A stretch of DNA of 64,000 nt from Neptunomonas marina. GTDB taxonomy: Bacteria; Pseudomonadota; Gammaproteobacteria; Pseudomonadales; Balneatricaceae. The DNA is taken from assembly GCF_004005935.1 (NCBI RefSeq), contig NZ_SACQ01000002.1, positions 186,001 through 250,000 of the forward strand, in the 5' to 3' direction. Positions 61,471 to 64,000 of the stretch are shown in pieces. A program made the translations under genes and the position numbers. The notes beneath the pieces are model-generated. The model searched no databases, was not told the DNA's origin, and saw nothing but the letters and a program-made list of their open reading frames with translations. How positions within the stretch are numbered: the stretch's first letter is position 1; every line of letters starts with the position of its first letter.

Positions 61471-62475
61471 ATGATCGTTCGGCTTATTCGCATCACTTTC
61501 CTACTCTCTTTAGTGGTCGTGCTGCTCGGCGGTTGGACGCGTATCAACTATGCAGGACTCGGCTGCCCTGATTGGCCGGGCTGTTATGGAGAGCTCGTGG
61601 TGCCTTACAGTGCACAGGCGATCAGTGCCGCACAAGCAAGCTATCCCGGCCAACCCATTGATGCCTACAAAGCGTGGTTAGAGATGTTGCATCGTTATGT
61701 AGCGGGGCTGCTCGGCGTGTTGGTGTTAGCCATCGCAGTGCTTTATCACCGCACTCGTCCAGAGAACAACACAGCCGTCGCAACGCTGGGGCCATTGCCC
61801 TATCTGCTCTTAGGAGTGGTGATTGTGCAAGCACTGTTTGGTATGTGGACAGTGACACTACAGCTCACACCCGCCATTGTCACTGCGCACCTCTTGGGCG
61901 GCCTGACCACAGTGACCCTGCTCTTCTTAATGCAGCGGCGGGTCTCGCATGGGAAACCCCAATCGACACACACCAAACCACGGGTGCTGCACCTTGCGGC
62001 ACTGTTGTTGATAACTCAACTGCTACTGGGTGGCTGGACGAGTGCTAACTATGCCGGCTGGGCCTGTGACAAACTGGTGCAATGCAATAACCTAAACCAC
62101 TCGCTCGACTTTTCCACAGGCTTCACCATCAGTTACGACTCCAACACGAATTATGAGGGCGGCACCTTACCACTCGAAGCCCGCGCTGCAATTCAGATGA
62201 CTCATCGCGCAGTCGGGCTGGTGTTGATAATCACTTTATTGGCCGCTGCACTGCAGCTTCGACACAGCCCAAGCCAAGCAACACGAGCGTGGTGCTGCGC
62301 CAGCATTGCGGCGTTGCAAGCGATCATCGGATTCTCAGCGAGCTTACTGGCGGTACCTCTTCCGCTAGCGATGGCTCACCATATTGGAGCCGTTGCGGTG
62401 TTACTCAGTTTTTTGTGGCTCTACTTCGCCCCTTCGACCCTATCCGTACGGGAGGTACGTTATGCAGCTGCGTGA
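61471..62475 (+). CDS. ctaA: Haem A synthase CtaA/Cox15
   Basis: A 334-residue integral membrane protein with eight helices that oxidises haem O to haem A. TRINYAGLGCPDWPGCYGE follows helix 1. Conserved histidines are in EMLHRYVAG, TAHLLGG, MTHRAVGL and AHHIGAV, and the paired cysteines are in WACDKLVQCNN. AGGAGGCAG precedes the ATG. It overlaps ctaB by 14 bases. Confidence 0.95.
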   Translation: MIVRLIRITFLLSLVVVLLGGWTRINYAGLGCPDWPGCYGELVVPYSAQAISAAQASYPGQPIDAYKAWLEMLHRYVAGLLGVLVLAIAVLYHRTRPENNTAVATLGPLPYLLLGVVIVQALFGMWTVTLQLTPAIVTAHLLGGLTTVTLLFLMQRRVSHGKPQSTHTKPRVLHLAALLLITQLLLGGWTSANYAGWACDKLVQCNNLNHSLDFSTGFTISYDSNTNYEGGTLPLEARAAIQMTHRAVGLVLIITLLAAALQLRHSPSQATRAWCCASIAALQAIIGFSASLLAVPLPLAMAHHIGAVAVLLSFLWLYFAPSTLSVREVRYAAA

Positions 62476-63388
62476 AACCGTCACCGTGAAAGCAAGCAAC
62501 CCCAAACACTGGCATTTTGTGACCCATTGGCGTGACTATTTGGGGCTGTGCAAACTGAAAGTTGTGGCTGTTATGCTGCTTACCGCAGCCGTAGGGATGT
62601 GCCTTGCCACCGTGCAACTCCCCCCAGTGGCTACCGTATTTTGGGGGCTACTGGGTATTGGGCTGGCGGCCTCTTCAGCGGCGGCAGTCAACCATGTGGT
62701 GGATCGCCACATTGATGAGAAGATGGCCCGCACCCGCTATCGCCCTCTGCCACGGGGCAAAGTCTCCCACCTTCAAGCGCTCAGCTTTGCAGCGATTGTT
62801 GGCTCCTGTGGCATCGCGATGCTCGCTTTGTTGGTTAATCCGCTCACCGCATGGCTGACGCTGGCTTCTTTAATCGGCTACGCCATCATTTACTCTTTGT
62901 GGCTGAAACGCGCCACGCCTCAGAATATCGTGATTGGTGGTATCGCCGGTGCTGCTCCGCCGCTGTTGGGATGGGTGGCTGTGAGCGGCACACTCGAACC
63001 TCATAGCCTCCTGCTGATGCTGATTATCTTTGCGTGGACACCACCGCACTTTTGGTCGCTTTGTCTAGCCCGCAAAGAGGACTACCGCAAAGCAGGAGTA
63101 CCCATGCTACCCGTCACCCATGGCGATCATTACACCCAGCTCCATATCGTGCTCTATACCTTACTGATGATCACGACCACAGCCTTACCCTATTTGAGCC
63201 AAATGAGCGGCCTGCCCTACTTGATAGGTGTGTGTTTGCTCAATCTTCGTTTTCTGATGTGGGCGTTACGGGTCTATCGCGATGCCTCGCCCGCAACGTC
63301 CATGGCGATGTTCCGCTACAGCATTACCTACATCATGCTGCTGTTTGTGGTGCTACTTGTGGATCATTACGTCATTTTATGGGTCTGA
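62462..63388 (+). CDS. ctaB: Protohaem IX farnesyltransferase CtaB/CyoE
   Basis: A 308-residue UbiA-family prenyltransferase with about nine membrane segments that adds a farnesyl group to haem B to make haem O. The first Asp-rich motif is NHVVDRHIDEKMARTRYRPL and the second region is WTPPHFWSLCLARKEDYRKAGVPMLPV. GGGAGGT supports the ATG at 62462, inside the ctaA end. It supplies CtaA. Confidence 0.96.
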   Translation: MQLRETVTVKASNPKHWHFVTHWRDYLGLCKLKVVAVMLLTAAVGMCLATVQLPPVATVFWGLLGIGLAASSAAAVNHVVDRHIDEKMARTRYRPLPRGKVSHLQALSFAAIVGSCGIAMLALLVNPLTAWLTLASLIGYAIIYSLWLKRATPQNIVIGGIAGAAPPLLGWVAVSGTLEPHSLLLMLIIFAWTPPHFWSLCLARKEDYRKAGVPMLPVTHGDHYTQLHIVLYTLLMITTTALPYLSQMSGLPYLIGVCLLNLRFLMWALRVYRDASPATSMAMFRYSITYIMLLFVVLLVDHYVILWV

Positions 63389-63427
63389 AATAGAGCAGGT
63401 TAAAAATTAATCATCCGTTTCGAAGCA

Positions 63428-63444
63428 CTTTTCGTAACGAAAAG
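63428..63444. promoter_or_regulatory. 17-bp perfect palindrome upstream of the Yip1-family gene
   Basis: CTTTTCGT and ACGAAAAG flank a single central A. The arms are too close together for a stable hairpin, so a dimeric DNA-binding protein is more likely. It lies 89 bases before the next start codon, in the gap after ctaB. Confidence 0.45.
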
Positions 63445-63532
63445 GACAACACCGATAGAAGGAAAGCAGTTGAACTCACACAAAAATTAGGCGTTCGTCC
63501 TTGGAGGTCAGGGCGCCTGGAGGAGAAATATT

Positions 63533-64000
63533 ATGTTTTTTCAACACATGATGGGCATCCTTTACCACCCGAAAGCTGAGTGGAATCAGATAAAAAACGA
63601 GCACTACAGTACAGCACACGTTTTTCTACAACAGATCAGCCTACTTGCCGCCATTCCAGCGGTATCTCTCTACATCGGCACAACCCAGATTGGTTGGAGC
63701 ATCGCCGGTGGCGAATTCGTCAAGCTCCAGAGCAGCAGCGCATTTATGGCAGCCGTCGCGTTTTACTTCGCGATGTGGGCAGCGTGTGGCTTTATCGCCT
63801 ATTCGATCCGCTGGATGGAGAAGACCTACGGCGGTAGCATCTCCTTTGAGGATTGCTTGCTACTGACCACCTACACCGCAACGCCAATGTTCTTGGCCGG
63901 TATTGTTGGTTTGTATCCAATGCTTTGGCTCAATGTGATGGTGGGGCTAGCGGCCGTCTGCTACAGCGTATATTTGCTGTACACCGGTGTGCCGATCATT
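63533..64000 (+). CDS. Yip1-domain membrane protein, C-terminally cut by the window
   Basis: The first 156 codons are visible and the frame is open to the window end. It begins MFFQHMMGILYHPKAEWNQI, the amphipathic opening typical of bacterial Yip1-family proteins. Four hydrophobic segments follow (near 30-50, 72-95, 113-130 and 135-153), and a polar loop has RWMEKTYGGSISFEDCLLLT. Function of bacterial members is poorly known. GGAGGAG precedes the ATG at 63533. It is separated from ctaB by 144 bases and has the palindrome above upstream. Confidence 0.8.
   Translation, partial: MFFQHMMGILYHPKAEWNQIKNEHYSTAHVFLQQISLLAAIPAVSLYIGTTQIGWSIAGGEFVKLQSSSAFMAAVAFYFAMWAACGFIAYSIRWMEKTYGGSISFEDCLLLTTYTATPMFLAGIVGLYPMLWLNVMVGLAAVCYSVYLLYTGVPII

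Overview
The window is a gene-dense chromosomal stretch of a gammaproteobacterium. It carries no rRNA, tRNA, CRISPR array, insertion sequence or prophage that I can see. The gene order from gltD through gltB, a DamX-like gene, aroB, aroK, pilQPONM, mrcA, maeB, rpmE, priA, argS, a SPOR gene and hslVU to ubiE resembles, from memory, the Pseudomonas chromosome. The cox cluster with DUF2909, SURF1, ctaA and ctaB is also arranged as in Pseudomonas. Together with the sodium/proline symporter and the protein sequences, this suggests a marine Oceanospirillales-type bacterium, but I cannot name the genus.

Layout. 1-631: purE and the start of purK (minus). 968-6433: proline catabolism, with a PutA lacking its N-terminal DNA-binding domain, its C-terminal ALDH-like domain as a separate gene, and putP. 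6476-8620: an AraC-type regulator divergent from a PLP aminotransferase. 8680-14621: glutamate synthase gltBD (minus). 14840-23104: a long minus-strand series running pilMNOPQ-aroK-aroB-damX-like, which joins type IV pilus assembly, shikimate synthesis and a septal SPOR protein. 23254-32117: mrcA, maeB, rpmE, priA and a chemoreceptor. 32229-38505: argS, an FtsN-like SPOR gene, hslVU behind a consensus heat-shock promoter, a DUF971 gene, ubiE and ubiJ. 38520-43911: hemJ, an FAH-family enzyme, a parvulin, a diguanylate cyclase, a divergent YnfM/YnfL-like pair and ppnP. 44143-54375: serA, an alpha/beta hydrolase, a large MscS-type channel, a thioesterase, malate synthase G, an M48 lipoprotein and a coupled GNAT/unknown pair. 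54425-55555: an EamA exporter and a DUF2970 gene. 55861-63388: the cytochrome c oxidase locus coxB-coxA-ctaG-coxC, an inverted DUF2909 gene, SURF1, a small membrane-anchored CxxxC protein, ctaA and ctaB. 63533-64000: the start of a Yip1-family membrane protein.

How the genes work together. PutP imports proline, PutA oxidises it to glutamate, and GltBD makes glutamate from glutamine and 2-oxoglutarate. GlcB and MaeB act on malate at the glyoxylate/TCA boundary. The pil genes build the type IV pilus alignment complex and secretin. MrcA, the DamX-like protein and the FtsN-like protein act on the cell wall and septum. The last 8 kb encodes the structural subunits of an aa3-type oxidase (with cytochrome c fused to subunit II), its copper and haem-insertion factors, and the two enzymes that make haem A.

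I found no clear, self-contained new system. The most interesting signals are in the cox locus: a possible Cys-containing leader peptide before coxB, two divergent genes whose start codons overlap, and a possible copper-chaperone-like CxxxC protein. Next come the split PutA and a 20-copy in-frame hexanucleotide repeat in the DamX-like gene. Start codons below were chosen from visible ribosome-binding sites and family length, and several differ from the longest open frame.
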